This document shows, one piece after another, positions 18,588-28,001 of a stretch of 64,000 nt of DNA; positions within the stretch are counted from its first letter, which is position 1, and every line of letters starts with the position of its first letter. A program made the translations under genes and the position numbers. The DNA comes from Alphaproteobacteria bacterium HGW-Alphaproteobacteria-14 (lineage in GTDB: Bacteria > Pseudomonadota > Alphaproteobacteria > Sphingomonadales > Sphingomonadaceae), in assembly GCA_002842925.1 (NCBI GenBank), contig PHEL01000004.1, positions 1-64,000 on the forward strand, read 5' to 3'. The notes below the pieces were generated by a model. That model made no database searches and was not told where the DNA came from. It worked only from the letters and a program-made list of their open reading frames with translations.

Positions 18588-21116
18588 ATGACCGATCACG
18601 CTCCCGCATCCGCGCCGCAATCCCATTGGGCTTACCTCCGCTACCGCGTGAACCGCGATATCGGCGGCGCGGCAGCGTGGTTTGGCGAAAAATGGCGCCA
18701 AAGCCTGCTGTTCAAACTCGCCGCGGCAGCGGTTGGTGCGTTTCTGGTGATCTGGATTGCGGTGTTCGTCTGGCTCGCCAGCGATCTGCCGGAGGCTGAC
18801 GCGCTGCTGACCTATGAAACCCCGTTGCCTTCGGTGGTGCGCGGGGTGGATGGTGAGATCGTCCATTCCTACGCCCGCGAACGCCGGGTGCAGTTGCAAT
18901 ATGCCGATTTTCCCGAACAATTGATCGAGGCCTATCTCGCGGCTGAGGATAAGACCTTCTTCACTCACGGCGGGGTCGATATTTTCGGCACATTGAATGC
19001 GGTGTTTGATTATGCCAGCAAGATGGGATCGGGCGAACGCGCGGTGGGCGGGTCGACGATCACCCAGCAGGTCGCCAAGAACCTGCTGCTGGGCGATGAA
19101 TATTCAGTCACGCGCAAGCTCAAGGAAATGATCCTTGCCGGGCGCATCGAACAGGTGCTGACCAAGCAGGAAATCCTTGAGCTTTACCTCAATGAAATCC
19201 CGCTCGGGCGACGGTCTTTCGGGGTGCAGGCGGCATCGCGCGCCTATTTCGACCGCGATGTGGACGAGCTGGAACTGCACCAGATGGCGTTTCTGGCAAT
19301 CCTGCCCAAGGCGCCCGAACGCTATGGCCGCAAGGGTCAGGAACAGGCCGCACTGGATCGCCGCAATTTCGTTCTGAGTCAGATGGAAGCTAATGGCTTC
19401 ATCACTGCGGCGCAGCGTCGCGCGGCAGCGGGTAAGCCTTTGGGCCTTGTCACCCAGCGCCGCGAACGCAGCGTGGATGCAGGTTATTTCCTTGAAGAAG
19501 TGCGCAGGGAACTGATCGAACGGTTTGGCGAGACAGCGGAGGACGGCGGCAACAGCGTCTATGCCGGCGGCCTGTGGGTGCGCACCTCGCTCGATCCCGA
19601 AATCCAGCTCGCCGCGCGCGATGCGTTGCGCGAAGGGCTGCTGCGCTATCAGGGCGGGCGCGCCTGGAGCGGGCCGATTGCCACGATTAACGTTGGAGAG
19701 GGCAATTGGGCAGGCCAGCTTGCCAGTTCGCCGCTGGGGATCAATTTTCGTGACTGGCGCATTGGCGTCGTCACCAGCCGCAGCGGATCATCGGCGCGGA
19801 TCGGCTTTGCTGATGGCTCTGAGGCACCGCTCACCGGCCTGCCCAATGCGCTCAAAGCAGGTGACGTGATCGCCGCCAGCCCAGCGGGTAATGGCTGGCA
19901 GGTGCGCACCATTCCCGAAGCGCAAGGCGCGCTGGTGGTGCAAGGCGCGCAATCAGGCCGTTTGGTGGCGATGCAGGGCGGGTTCGATTACCGCTTGTCT
20001 GATTTCAACCGCGCGACGCAGGCGATGCGGCAGCCGGGCTCGACGATCAAGCCGTTCGTCTATGCCGCCGGGCTGGATAACGGAATGACCCCTTCAACCC
20101 AGGTCGATAACACACGGTTCTGCTATTATCAGGGCGCAAACTTGGGCGAGAAGTGCATTCGCGGCGGACGCGGCAGCGGCGGACAGCACCCGATGCGATA
20201 CGGGCTTGAACAGTCGCAGAATATCATGACCGTGCAGATCGGCATGGCTGCGGGAATGCCTAATGTTGTCGAGGAGATCGCAAAGCTCGGGATTGGCAAG
20301 TTCCCGGCCTATCCCTCCACCGCGCTGGGTGCAGGCGAAACGACGTTGGTGAAGATGGTCAGCGCTTACAGCGCGCTTGCCAATCACGGACGGCTGAATG
20401 CGCCGACGGTGATTGATTATGTGCAGGATCGCCGTGGCAAAGTGCTGTTGCGCGCCGATACCCGTAATTGCACTGGATGCAGCATGGCCGAATGGGATGG
20501 CAAGCCAATGCCGCGCATCGGCATCAAGGGCCAACAGGCGATGGATGCGCGCACCGCGTTTCAGGTGATGCACATGCTGCGCGGCGCGGTCAGCCGGGGC
20601 ACCGCGACGGTGCTTAATCCGCTCAATCTGCCGCTGTTTGGCAAGACCGGCACCACCACCGGGCCGAAGGATGTGTGGTTCATCGGCGGCACGCAGCAAT
20701 ATGTGGCGGGCGCCTATGTCGGCTTTGACCAGCCGCGCAATATGGGCGGATATGCCTATGGCGGCACGATCGCCGCTCCGATCATCAAAAGCCTGATCGA
20801 AAAAACCCGTAAGAAGTGGTCTGACCTTCCACCGGTTGCGCCGCAAGGTGTGCGGATGGTTCGGGTGGACCGCCGCTCGGGCAAGCAGGTGTTTGATGGC
20901 TGGCCGACCGACGACCCACGATCAGCCATCATCTGGGAAGCGTTCAAACCCGATACGGAGCCAGAGCGTTTCACCCGGCAGGACGAGATCGCGGCCCGGC
21001 GCAACGAGATCCTTCAACTAATCCGCGCTGGCCGGGAAAATGCCGAAAGCATAGTGATCGATGCGCCCGATGAACGGCCAGCCAATTTCGTCGAGGAGCA
21101 GGGCGGGATTTACTGA
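18588..21116 (+). CDS. mrcA: Penicillin-binding protein 1A (transglycosylase/transpeptidase)
   Basis: AAEDKTFFTHGGVD, GGSTITQQVAKNLLL, RQPGSTIKPFVYAAGLDNGMTP, LFGKTGTTTGPKDVWFIG. Confidence 0.95.
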   Translation: MTDHAPASAPQSHWAYLRYRVNRDIGGAAAWFGEKWRQSLLFKLAAAAVGAFLVIWIAVFVWLASDLPEADALLTYETPLPSVVRGVDGEIVHSYARERRVQLQYADFPEQLIEAYLAAEDKTFFTHGGVDIFGTLNAVFDYASKMGSGERAVGGSTITQQVAKNLLLGDEYSVTRKLKEMILAGRIEQVLTKQEILELYLNEIPLGRRSFGVQAASRAYFDRDVDELELHQMAFLAILPKAPERYGRKGQEQAALDRRNFVLSQMEANGFITAAQRRAAAGKPLGLVTQRRERSVDAGYFLEEVRRELIERFGETAEDGGNSVYAGGLWVRTSLDPEIQLAARDALREGLLRYQGGRAWSGPIATINVGEGNWAGQLASSPLGINFRDWRIGVVTSRSGSSARIGFADGSEAPLTGLPNALKAGDVIAASPAGNGWQVRTIPEAQGALVVQGAQSGRLVAMQGGFDYRLSDFNRATQAMRQPGSTIKPFVYAAGLDNGMTPSTQVDNTRFCYYQGANLGEKCIRGGRGSGGQHPMRYGLEQSQNIMTVQIGMAAGMPNVVEEIAKLGIGKFPAYPSTALGAGETTLVKMVSAYSALANHGRLNAPTVIDYVQDRRGKVLLRADTRNCTGCSMAEWDGKPMPRIGIKGQQAMDARTAFQVMHMLRGAVSRGTATVLNPLNLPLFGKTGTTTGPKDVWFIGGTQQYVAGAYVGFDQPRNMGGYAYGGTIAAPIIKSLIEKTRKKWSDLPPVAPQGVRMVRVDRRSGKQVFDGWPTDDPRSAIIWEAFKPDTEPERFTRQDEIAARRNEILQLIRAGRENAESIVIDAPDERPANFVEEQGGIY

Positions 21117-21238
21117 CCGGCCAGTGCCCCCGGTGCGCTAATGAACATGGGAGCGCGCGTTGCCTGACGCCGAGTGCTTTACAATCGCGCCGCCAGCGTT
21201 AAGCGGGGCCGTCTTTTTGCGTGACCAAAGGATCAACC

Positions 21239-22366
21239 ATGCGGGCCGAGGCCCAAGCCTTTATCAACCGGATCGAAGCGGCGCTGTCATTGGTGCGCCT
21301 GTCGCTTGACTGGGAACGTGCGCTGCGGCGGCTCGATGAACTCAACGCGCGGGTGCAAGACCCTGCGCTGTGGGACAATCCCAAGCAGGCGCAGGCGATC
21401 AGCCGCGAACAAAAGACGCTCGAAAATGCGGTGAACACTGTCAACGAAATCGCCGCCGAAATGGCCGATGCGATCGAGTTCGTCGAAATGGGAGAGGCCG
21501 AGGGCGAGGACAGCATCGTTGACGATGGCCTGAAAACGCTCGAACGTCTCGCCGACCGCGCCGATGCGGACAAGGTGCAGGCTCTGCTTTCGGGTGAGGC
21601 GGACGCCAACGATACCTACATCGAAATTCACGCAGGCGCGGGCGGCACTGAAAGCCAGGACTGGGCCGAAATGCTGTTTCGGATGTATGGCCGCTGGGCC
21701 GAACGCCGCGGGTTCAAGGTCGAAACGGTCGAATATCAGGCGGGCGATCAGGCCGGGATCAAATCGGCCACGCTGCTGATCATGGGCGAAAACGCCTATG
21801 GCTATGCCAAGACCGAAAGCGGCGTCCACCGGCTGGTGCGCATCAGCCCCTATGATAGCAGCGCGCGCCGGCACACCTCGTTCAGTTCGGTGTGGGTCTA
21901 TCCCGTGATCGACGACTCGTTTGAAATCGAGGTCAATCCGGCTGACCTCAAGATCGATACCTATCGTGCATCGGGTTCGGGTGGGCAGCACGTTAACACC
22001 ACCGATTCTGCGGTGCGCTTTACCCACATCCCGACCGGGATCGTGGTTGCGTGCCAGAATGATCGCAGCCAGCACAAGAACCGCGAAACCGCGATGAATA
22101 TGCTGAAGGCACGGTTGTTCGAACGCGAAATGGCGATGCGCGAAGCGGTTGCCAGCGGTGAATATCAGGACAAGAGCGAAATCGGCTGGGGCCACCAGAT
22201 CCGGTCATACGTGTTGCAGCCGTATCAGATGGTCAAAGACCTGCGCACCGGGGTCGTTTCCACCGCCCCCGGCGACGTGCTTGACGGCGCGATCGACCCG
22301 TTTATTTCCGCCGCGCTGGCTCAGCGGGTGACGGGTGAAAAGGTCGAGATCGAGGATGTGGAGTAA
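21239..22366 (+). CDS. prfB: Peptide chain release factor 2
   Basis: HAGAGGTESQDWAEMLFRMY, RASGSGGQHVNTTDSAVRFTHIPTGIVV; single continuous frame. Confidence 0.96.
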   Translation: MRAEAQAFINRIEAALSLVRLSLDWERALRRLDELNARVQDPALWDNPKQAQAISREQKTLENAVNTVNEIAAEMADAIEFVEMGEAEGEDSIVDDGLKTLERLADRADADKVQALLSGEADANDTYIEIHAGAGGTESQDWAEMLFRMYGRWAERRGFKVETVEYQAGDQAGIKSATLLIMGENAYGYAKTESGVHRLVRISPYDSSARRHTSFSSVWVYPVIDDSFEIEVNPADLKIDTYRASGSGGQHVNTTDSAVRFTHIPTGIVVACQNDRSQHKNRETAMNMLKARLFEREMAMREAVASGEYQDKSEIGWGHQIRSYVLQPYQMVKDLRTGVVSTAPGDVLDGAIDPFISAALAQRVTGEKVEIEDVE

Positions 22367-23100
22367 TGATTGCGATGCGGCGCGCGCTGGCGACGACAGT
22401 AGTGGCGGCGGCCATGCTGTTGCTGTCGGCCTGCGACCAGATCATGCCCGTTGCAGCGGATCGACCGGACAGCGCGGCCCAATTTCCCAAACCGGATCGC
22501 CCGGTTGCCAAGGTTATTTCCAACCAGTTTTCCAACGAAGACGCCCGCGATGAACGCAACGAGGCGCAGGTGGTTATGGACCTCGCCAATATCCGCGCGG
22601 GGATGACTGTGGCTGATATTGGCGCGGGCGAAGGGTATTACACCGTGCGTCTGGCCGAGCGCGTTGGCACTGACGGGCGCGTGCTTGCGCAGGACATCAG
22701 CCGAGACGCGCTCGAACGGCTGGGCCGCCGGGTTGAGCGCGAGCGGCTTGAAAATATCTCGATAAAGCTGGGCGAATCCGCTGATCCGCAGCTGCCGCCG
22801 GACAGTTTCGACCGAATTTTCATGGTTCACATGTATCACGAAGTGACCGAGCCTTACGCCTTTCTGTGGCACATGTGGCCCGCACTGAATGCCGGTGGGC
22901 AGATCATCCTTGTGGAAAGCAATAGCCCGATCGGCACGCACGGACTGCCGCACCGGTTGCTGTTCTGCGAATTTGAGGCGATCGGCTATGAGCTGGTAGA
23001 ATATGTCGAGCGGCCAGACATCAAAGGATATTTTGCGCGGTTCGAACGCGGTAAAGCCCGCACCAGGCCAGAGGCGATCCGCGCCTGCAACGCGGGCTAG
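22366..23100 (+). CDS. SAM-dependent methyltransferase with lipoprotein-like N-terminus
   Basis: LLLSACDQ lipobox-like; MTVADIGAGEGYYTVRLAERVG, FDRIFMVHMYHEVTEPYAFLWHM. Confidence 0.8.
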   Translation: MIAMRRALATTVVAAAMLLLSACDQIMPVAADRPDSAAQFPKPDRPVAKVISNQFSNEDARDERNEAQVVMDLANIRAGMTVADIGAGEGYYTVRLAERVGTDGRVLAQDISRDALERLGRRVERERLENISIKLGESADPQLPPDSFDRIFMVHMYHEVTEPYAFLWHMWPALNAGGQIILVESNSPIGTHGLPHRLLFCEFEAIGYELVEYVERPDIKGYFARFERGKARTRPEAIRACNAG

Positions 23101-23144
23101 CAAAAGCGCCGTCTCAAGCGTTGCGGCGCGCGTATCGGATCACT

Positions 23145-24599
23145 ATGTCACATTTTAGGAATGCGCGTCAGGGACGGCGCGAAGGGGAGTTTTCATTGTT
23201 CAAGGGATTGAGCCCGATCGTCTATGGCGGGCGCGAAGTGTGGCCTCTTATCGAAGGCGGCAAAGGCGTATCGGCAACTAACCATGCCAGTTCGGGCGCG
23301 TGGGCGGCGGCGGGCGGTATCGGCACGGTCAGCGCTGTCAACGCCGATAGCTATGACGTGGACGGCAACCCGATACCGCAGGTCTATCCTCAGGCGACTC
23401 GCAAGGAACGATTCGAACAACTGGTTCGATACGGCATTGACGGCGCGACCGAACAGGTGCGGCGCGCGCACGAGATTTCCGGCGGCAGGGGCGCGATCAA
23501 CATCAACGTGTTGTGGGAAATGGGCGGGGCGCAGGCCGTGCTCGAAGGGGTGCTGGAAAACTGCAAGGGGCTGATTACCGGCGTCACCTGCGGTGCGGGA
23601 ATGCCTTACAAACTGGCCGAGATTGCGGCCCGTTACAATGTTCACTACCTGCCGATCATCAGTTCCGCGCGCGCGTTTCGTGCCTTGTGGAAGCGCAGCT
23701 ATTCCAGGGTGCCGGAGCTGATGGCGGCGGTGGTCTATGAAGATCCGTGGCTGGCAGGTGGCCACAACGGCCTGTCCAATGCCGAAGACCCGCTGGTTCC
23801 CGAAGATCCCTACCCCCGCGTCAAGGCGCTGCGCGAAACCATGCGCGCCGAAGGGGTGTCGGAAGAAACCGCTATCGTCATGGCCGGCGGGGTGTGGTTC
23901 CTGCGCGAATGGAATGACTGGATCGACAACCCCGAACTGGGCAAGATCGCGTTCCAGTTCGGCACCCGGCCTCTGCTGACGCAAGAAAGCCCGATCCCGC
24001 AGGTATGGAAGGAAATGCTGCGCACGGTCGAACCGGGCGATGTGCTGTTGCACAAATTCTCGCCCACGGGCTTCTATTCCAGCGCGGTAAAGACGCCATT
24101 CCTCTATGACCTGATTCATCGCTCGGAACGCCAGATCCCGATCTTCAAACGCGACGAGGAGGAAGGCGCCGTTCCCCTGTCCGACCATGGCAAGGCGAAA
24201 TATTTCTGGGTCCACCCAGGCGATCAGCGCAAGGCACTGGCGTGGATGGCAGAAGGATTCACAGAAGCCCTCAAGACGCCGGACAATACGGTGGTGTTCG
24301 TAACCCCCGAAAGCGCCGAGCAGATCCGTGGCGACCAGCAGGGCTGCATGGGCTGCCTCAGCCACTGCGGCTTTTCGAGCTGGAAAGACCACGACGACCA
24401 CACCACCGGACGCCTCGCCGATCCGCGCAGCTTCTGCATCCAGAAAACCTTGCAAGACATCGCTCACGGAGGCGATCCGGACAACAACCTCGCCTTTGCC
24501 GGCCACGCGGCATATCGTTTCAAGAACGATCCGTTCTACTCCAACGGCTACACGCCGAGCGTGGGCGAGTTGGTCGAGCGGATTTTGACGGGGGATTGA
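23145..24599 (+). CDS. Nitronate monooxygenase / 2-nitropropane dioxygenase-like flavoprotein
   Basis: GLITGVTCGAGMPYKLAEIAARYN, IVMAGGVWFLREWND, C-terminal QGCMGCLSHCGFSSW. Confidence 0.8.
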   Translation: MSHFRNARQGRREGEFSLFKGLSPIVYGGREVWPLIEGGKGVSATNHASSGAWAAAGGIGTVSAVNADSYDVDGNPIPQVYPQATRKERFEQLVRYGIDGATEQVRRAHEISGGRGAININVLWEMGGAQAVLEGVLENCKGLITGVTCGAGMPYKLAEIAARYNVHYLPIISSARAFRALWKRSYSRVPELMAAVVYEDPWLAGGHNGLSNAEDPLVPEDPYPRVKALRETMRAEGVSEETAIVMAGGVWFLREWNDWIDNPELGKIAFQFGTRPLLTQESPIPQVWKEMLRTVEPGDVLLHKFSPTGFYSSAVKTPFLYDLIHRSERQIPIFKRDEEEGAVPLSDHGKAKYFWVHPGDQRKALAWMAEGFTEALKTPDNTVVFVTPESAEQIRGDQQGCMGCLSHCGFSSWKDHDDHTTGRLADPRSFCIQKTLQDIAHGGDPDNNLAFAGHAAYRFKNDPFYSNGYTPSVGELVERILTGD

Positions 24600-24970
24600 T
24601 GGGCGTGGCGGCGGAACCGCTCTGTGAAACGGAGATTGCCCGTCGCCTTCCTGTCTGGTCCGCGCTGTCAGAACTGTTCCTCGATCAGGAACTAGAGCCC
24701 AGTGATTATCGCCGCATTGCCGAGGTCATCGTCCGGAGCGGCTATTCCCCGGCGCAGGCTGAGGCCATGCTGCGATGTGAGGTTGCACCGGCCTTTGTGG
24801 TGAACCTGTGGAGCGTTGCCGGCGAATGGGAGGCTTGGCCCGAAAAATACGTCCGCGAGCGGGTGCTGGAAAAGCGCGGGTCAACATTTACGAGGGTCGC
24901 CACCCGACTGTTCAACAATGACTTGCTGTCACGCGAGTGGGCAAAGGTGGCCGCCCACATCAATACCTGA
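24599..24970 (+). CDS. DUF7079-like conserved protein
   Basis: LPVWSALSELFLDQELEPSDYRRIAEVI...RCEVAPAFVVNLWSVAGEWEAW. Confidence 0.55.
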   Translation: MGVAAEPLCETEIARRLPVWSALSELFLDQELEPSDYRRIAEVIVRSGYSPAQAEAMLRCEVAPAFVVNLWSVAGEWEAWPEKYVRERVLEKRGSTFTRVATRLFNNDLLSREWAKVAAHINT

Positions 24971-24976
24971 TCCTCA

Positions 24977-25978
24977 TCAGATCAGCGCCGTCAACACCTG
25001 ATCTGGCGGGCGGTGCCCGTCGGCCCAGATGCGGATATTGGCGATCACCTTGTGGCCCGAATCCTCGCGGCCTTCGGCGGTGGCGCTGCCGATGTGGGGG
25101 AGGGTCATCACGTTGGGGTGCGCGATGAGGCGCGGATCGACGTTGGGCTCGTCCGGATAGACGTCCAATCCAGCGCCCGCCAGATGGCCTGATTGCAGTG
25201 CCGCGATCAACGCCTCCTGATCGATCAATTCGCCGCGCGCGGTGTTGATGATGCTGCTGCCCGGCTTCATCAGCGCGATCCGCCGCGCGTTCACCAGCCC
25301 GCGCGTGTCGTCGGTCAACGGGCAGTGCAGGGTGAGGATATCTGCTTCGGCCATCAACGCATCGACATCGGCCACGTAACGCGCAGCCAGAATCCGCTCT
25401 AATGCTTCGGGCAGCGGCTTGCGGTTGGTATAGGCGATCTCCAGCCCGAAGGCGCGGGCGCGGTGGGCGACCGCCTGGCCGATGCGGCCCATGCCGACGA
25501 TGCCGAGAACCTTCCCCGCCAGCTTGCGCCCCAACAGGCCCGATGGTGCCCAACCCGTCCACTTTCCGCTGCGCACCAGACCTGTGCCTTCGCGAATGCG
25601 TCGCGGGACGCCGATGATCCCGGCCATGGCGATATCGGCGGTATCATCAGTGAACACCCCCGGTGTATTGGTCACCAGTATGCGGCGCGCAGCAGCGGCG
25701 GCCAGATCGATATGTTCCGTCCCCGCGCCGAAATTGGCGATCAGGCCCAGCCGTTCTCCCGCGTCTGCGATCAGATCGGCGTCGATCCGGTCGGTCACAG
25801 TCGGCACCAGCACATCGCAATCGCGCATCGCGGCGGCAAGCTGTTCGCGGGTGAGCGGCACATCCGCCTCGTTCAGCACCACGTCGAACAATTCGCGCAT
25901 CCGCGCCTCGACTGCGGGCATCAGGTGGCGGGTGACGATCACGCGCGGGCGTTCGATCGGGGTGCGGGTTTCTGGCAT
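24977..25978 (-). CDS. D-2-hydroxyacid dehydrogenase (glyoxylate/hydroxypyruvate reductase-like)
   Basis: LGIVGMGRIGQAVAHRARAFGLEIAYTNR, LHCPLTDDTRGLVNARRIALMKPGSSIINTARGELID. Confidence 0.9.
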   Translation of the reverse strand: MPETRTPIERPRVIVTRHLMPAVEARMRELFDVVLNEADVPLTREQLAAAMRDCDVLVPTVTDRIDADLIADAGERLGLIANFGAGTEHIDLAAAAARRILVTNTPGVFTDDTADIAMAGIIGVPRRIREGTGLVRSGKWTGWAPSGLLGRKLAGKVLGIVGMGRIGQAVAHRARAFGLEIAYTNRKPLPEALERILAARYVADVDALMAEADILTLHCPLTDDTRGLVNARRIALMKPGSSIINTARGELIDQEALIAALQSGHLAGAGLDVYPDEPNVDPRLIAHPNVMTLPHIGSATAEGREDSGHKVIANIRIWADGHRPPDQVLTALI

Positions 25979-26022
25979 GGTTATCGGCTAATACCGCAGG
26001 GGCCACGCGGTCAAGCAGCGAT

Positions 26023-26058
26023 CCGGTGTGCAGGCCGGTGTGCAGGCCGGTGTGCAGG
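26023..26058. repeat. 12-bp tandem repeat, 3 perfect copies (ccggtgtgcagg)
   Basis: Direct reading: ccggtgtgcagg ccggtgtgcagg ccggtgtgcagg. Confidence 0.95.
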
Positions 26059-26109
26059 TTGAAAGCCGTGCTTGAATGAATCGCGCAACAGCGGCTATCG
26101 ACCCAATCC

Positions 26110-26607
26110 ATGTGGAGATTGCGTAATCTTGTCGTGTTCGTGCTTGCCCTTGCGGCGGCGCTTACCGTGTGTGCCGCGCCGTTGCGGGCGCAGGATCGGG
26201 CGCTGCCATATTGGGCGTCGCTGCGTTATGACGAAGTGCGGATGCGCGTCGGGCCGAGCGAGGAGTACCCGATAGAGTGGGTGTACAAGCGCAAGGGGCT
26301 GCCGGTGAAGGTCGTGCGGGTGCGCGAAGGCTGGCGTCTGGTCGAAGACCCCGACGGCGCGCGCGGCTGGATTGCGCGCAGTCAGCTTGACCCTGCGCGC
26401 GGGGTGATGGTGGTGGGGGCCGGGCTGGCTGATGTGCGGACCGAGCCTTCAGCCACGTCGGCGCTCAACTGGCGGGCGCAGCCTGGCGTAGTTGCTGGCC
26501 TGCTGCGCTGCCGCGAAAGCTGGTGCGAGGTTGATATCGCCGGACGCAAGGGCTGGGCGCTGCGCGAGCGGTTGTGGGGCGCAGAGGATTTGCCGGGCGA
26601 CGAATAG
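26110..26607 (+). CDS. Secreted SH3-like domain protein
   Basis: Signal peptide; YWASLRYDEVRMRVGPSEEYPIEWVYKRKGLPVKVVRVREGWRLVEDPDGARGWI. Confidence 0.85.
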   Translation: MWRLRNLVVFVLALAAALTVCAAPLRAQDRALPYWASLRYDEVRMRVGPSEEYPIEWVYKRKGLPVKVVRVREGWRLVEDPDGARGWIARSQLDPARGVMVVGAGLADVRTEPSATSALNWRAQPGVVAGLLRCRESWCEVDIAGRKGWALRERLWGAEDLPGDE

Positions 26608-26643
26608 GCCGGGCGACCCGCCAGGGCCGCCCGGCGTTTCGCT

Positions 26644-27840
26644 TCAGATCAGCTCCACCGCGACTGCCGTCGCTTCTCCGCCGCCGATGCACAAAGACGC
26701 GACGCCGCGCGTCTTGCCCTGTGCCTTCAATGCGCCGAGCAGGGTGACAATGATCCGCGCGCCGCTCGCGCCGATAGGGTGCCCCAAGGCGGTGCCGCCG
26801 CCATTGACGTTGATCTTGTCGTGCGGGATGCCAAGATCGCGCATCGCGAACATCGCGACGCAGGCGAAGGCTTCATTGACTTCGAACAGGTCGACATCAT
26901 CCACGCTCCACCCCGCACGGTCGAGCACCTTTTGGATCGCGGGGATCGGCGCGGTGGTGAAGTCTGCCGGAGCCTGCGCGTGGGCGGCAGTGGCGACGAT
27001 CCGTGCGACCGGAGTGTAGCCCTTGTCAGCGGCCACGCTCGCGCGGGTCAGCACCAATGCGGCGGCACCGTCCGAAATCGAACTGGAGGTTGCCGCAGTG
27101 ATCGTCCCGTCCTTGGCGAAGGCGGGGCGCAGTTGTGGTATTTTGTCGGGGCGGCCCTTGCCGGGGGCTTCGTCGCGCTCAACCACCACATCACCTGCGC
27201 GGGTCGAAACGGTCACCGGCACCACTTCGCCCGTAAACGCCCCGCTGGCAATCGCTCGGTTGGCACGGGCGAGCGATTCGATGGTGTAGGCATCCATCTC
27301 CTCGCGCGTCATCTGATAGGCATTGGCGGTGTCCTGCGCAAAAGTGCCCATTGCGCGGCCCGGTTCATAGGCATCTTCCAGCCCATCAAGGAACATGTGG
27401 TCATAGGCTGTGTCATGTCCCAACCGGGCGCCTGAGCGGTGCTTCTTCAGCAGGAAGGGCGCGTTGGTCATGCTCTCCATCCCGCCGGCAACCACCACAT
27501 CGACGGTGCCGCTGGCGAGCGCTTCTGCGCCCATGATCACGGTCTGCATTCCGCTGCCGCACACCTTGTTGACGGTGGTGGCCTGAACCGAAAGCGGCAG
27601 GCCCGCCTTGATCGCGGCCTGACGCGCCGGGGCCTGGCCAAGCCCGGCGGGCAGCACGCAGCCAATGTAGGCGCGGTCGATGTCCTCACCCGCCACTCCA
27701 GCCCGCTCAACCGCCGCCTTGACCGCCACCGCACCAAGATCGGTTGCGGCAACATCGGCCAGCGCGCCTTGCATCGCGCCCATCGGGGTGCGGGCGTAAG
27801 ACAGGATCACGATCGGGTCGGCGGCGGAAAACTGGGTCAT
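26644..27840 (-). CDS. Acetyl-CoA C-acetyltransferase (thiolase)
   Basis: VNKVCGSGMQTVIMGAEALASG, NVNGGGTALGHPIGASGARIIVTLL, GVASLCIGGGEATAVAVE. Confidence 0.95.
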   Translation of the reverse strand: MTQFSAADPIVILSYARTPMGAMQGALADVAATDLGAVAVKAAVERAGVAGEDIDRAYIGCVLPAGLGQAPARQAAIKAGLPLSVQATTVNKVCGSGMQTVIMGAEALASGTVDVVVAGGMESMTNAPFLLKKHRSGARLGHDTAYDHMFLDGLEDAYEPGRAMGTFAQDTANAYQMTREEMDAYTIESLARANRAIASGAFTGEVVPVTVSTRAGDVVVERDEAPGKGRPDKIPQLRPAFAKDGTITAATSSSISDGAAALVLTRASVAADKGYTPVARIVATAAHAQAPADFTTAPIPAIQKVLDRAGWSVDDVDLFEVNEAFACVAMFAMRDLGIPHDKINVNGGGTALGHPIGASGARIIVTLLGALKAQGKTRGVASLCIGGGEATAVAVELI

Positions 27841-27885
27841 GGCAAAGTCCTTGCGTCACGTTGGGGGGTGTGACCTGATGTAATG

Positions 27886-27896
27886 CTGCGTTGCAG
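27886..27896. promoter_or_regulatory. Candidate PhaR-type operator CTGC-N3-GCAG upstream of thiolase
   Basis: aatgCTGCgttGCAGtatt, 46 bp upstream of the thiolase start; resembles the reported CTGC-N3-GCAG PhaR consensus. Confidence 0.45.
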
Positions 27897-28001
27897 TATT
27901 GGCAATCATAGACGCTTGGCTGCAATCGCCTTGTCAGCGGGCAGGCTTTGCGCGAAGATGCGTCGCAAATGAAAACGCATCACTGCGAATGGGAGAATGA
28001 C

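Noticed and set aside
21221-22366. Possible programmed +1 frameshift in prfB
   Set aside because: The gene reads through in one frame with no in-frame UGA near the 5' end, so no autoregulatory frameshift is evident.
23193-24506. 437-aa minus ORF antisense to the nitronate monooxygenase-like gene
   Set aside because: Antisense shadow of a well-supported gene.
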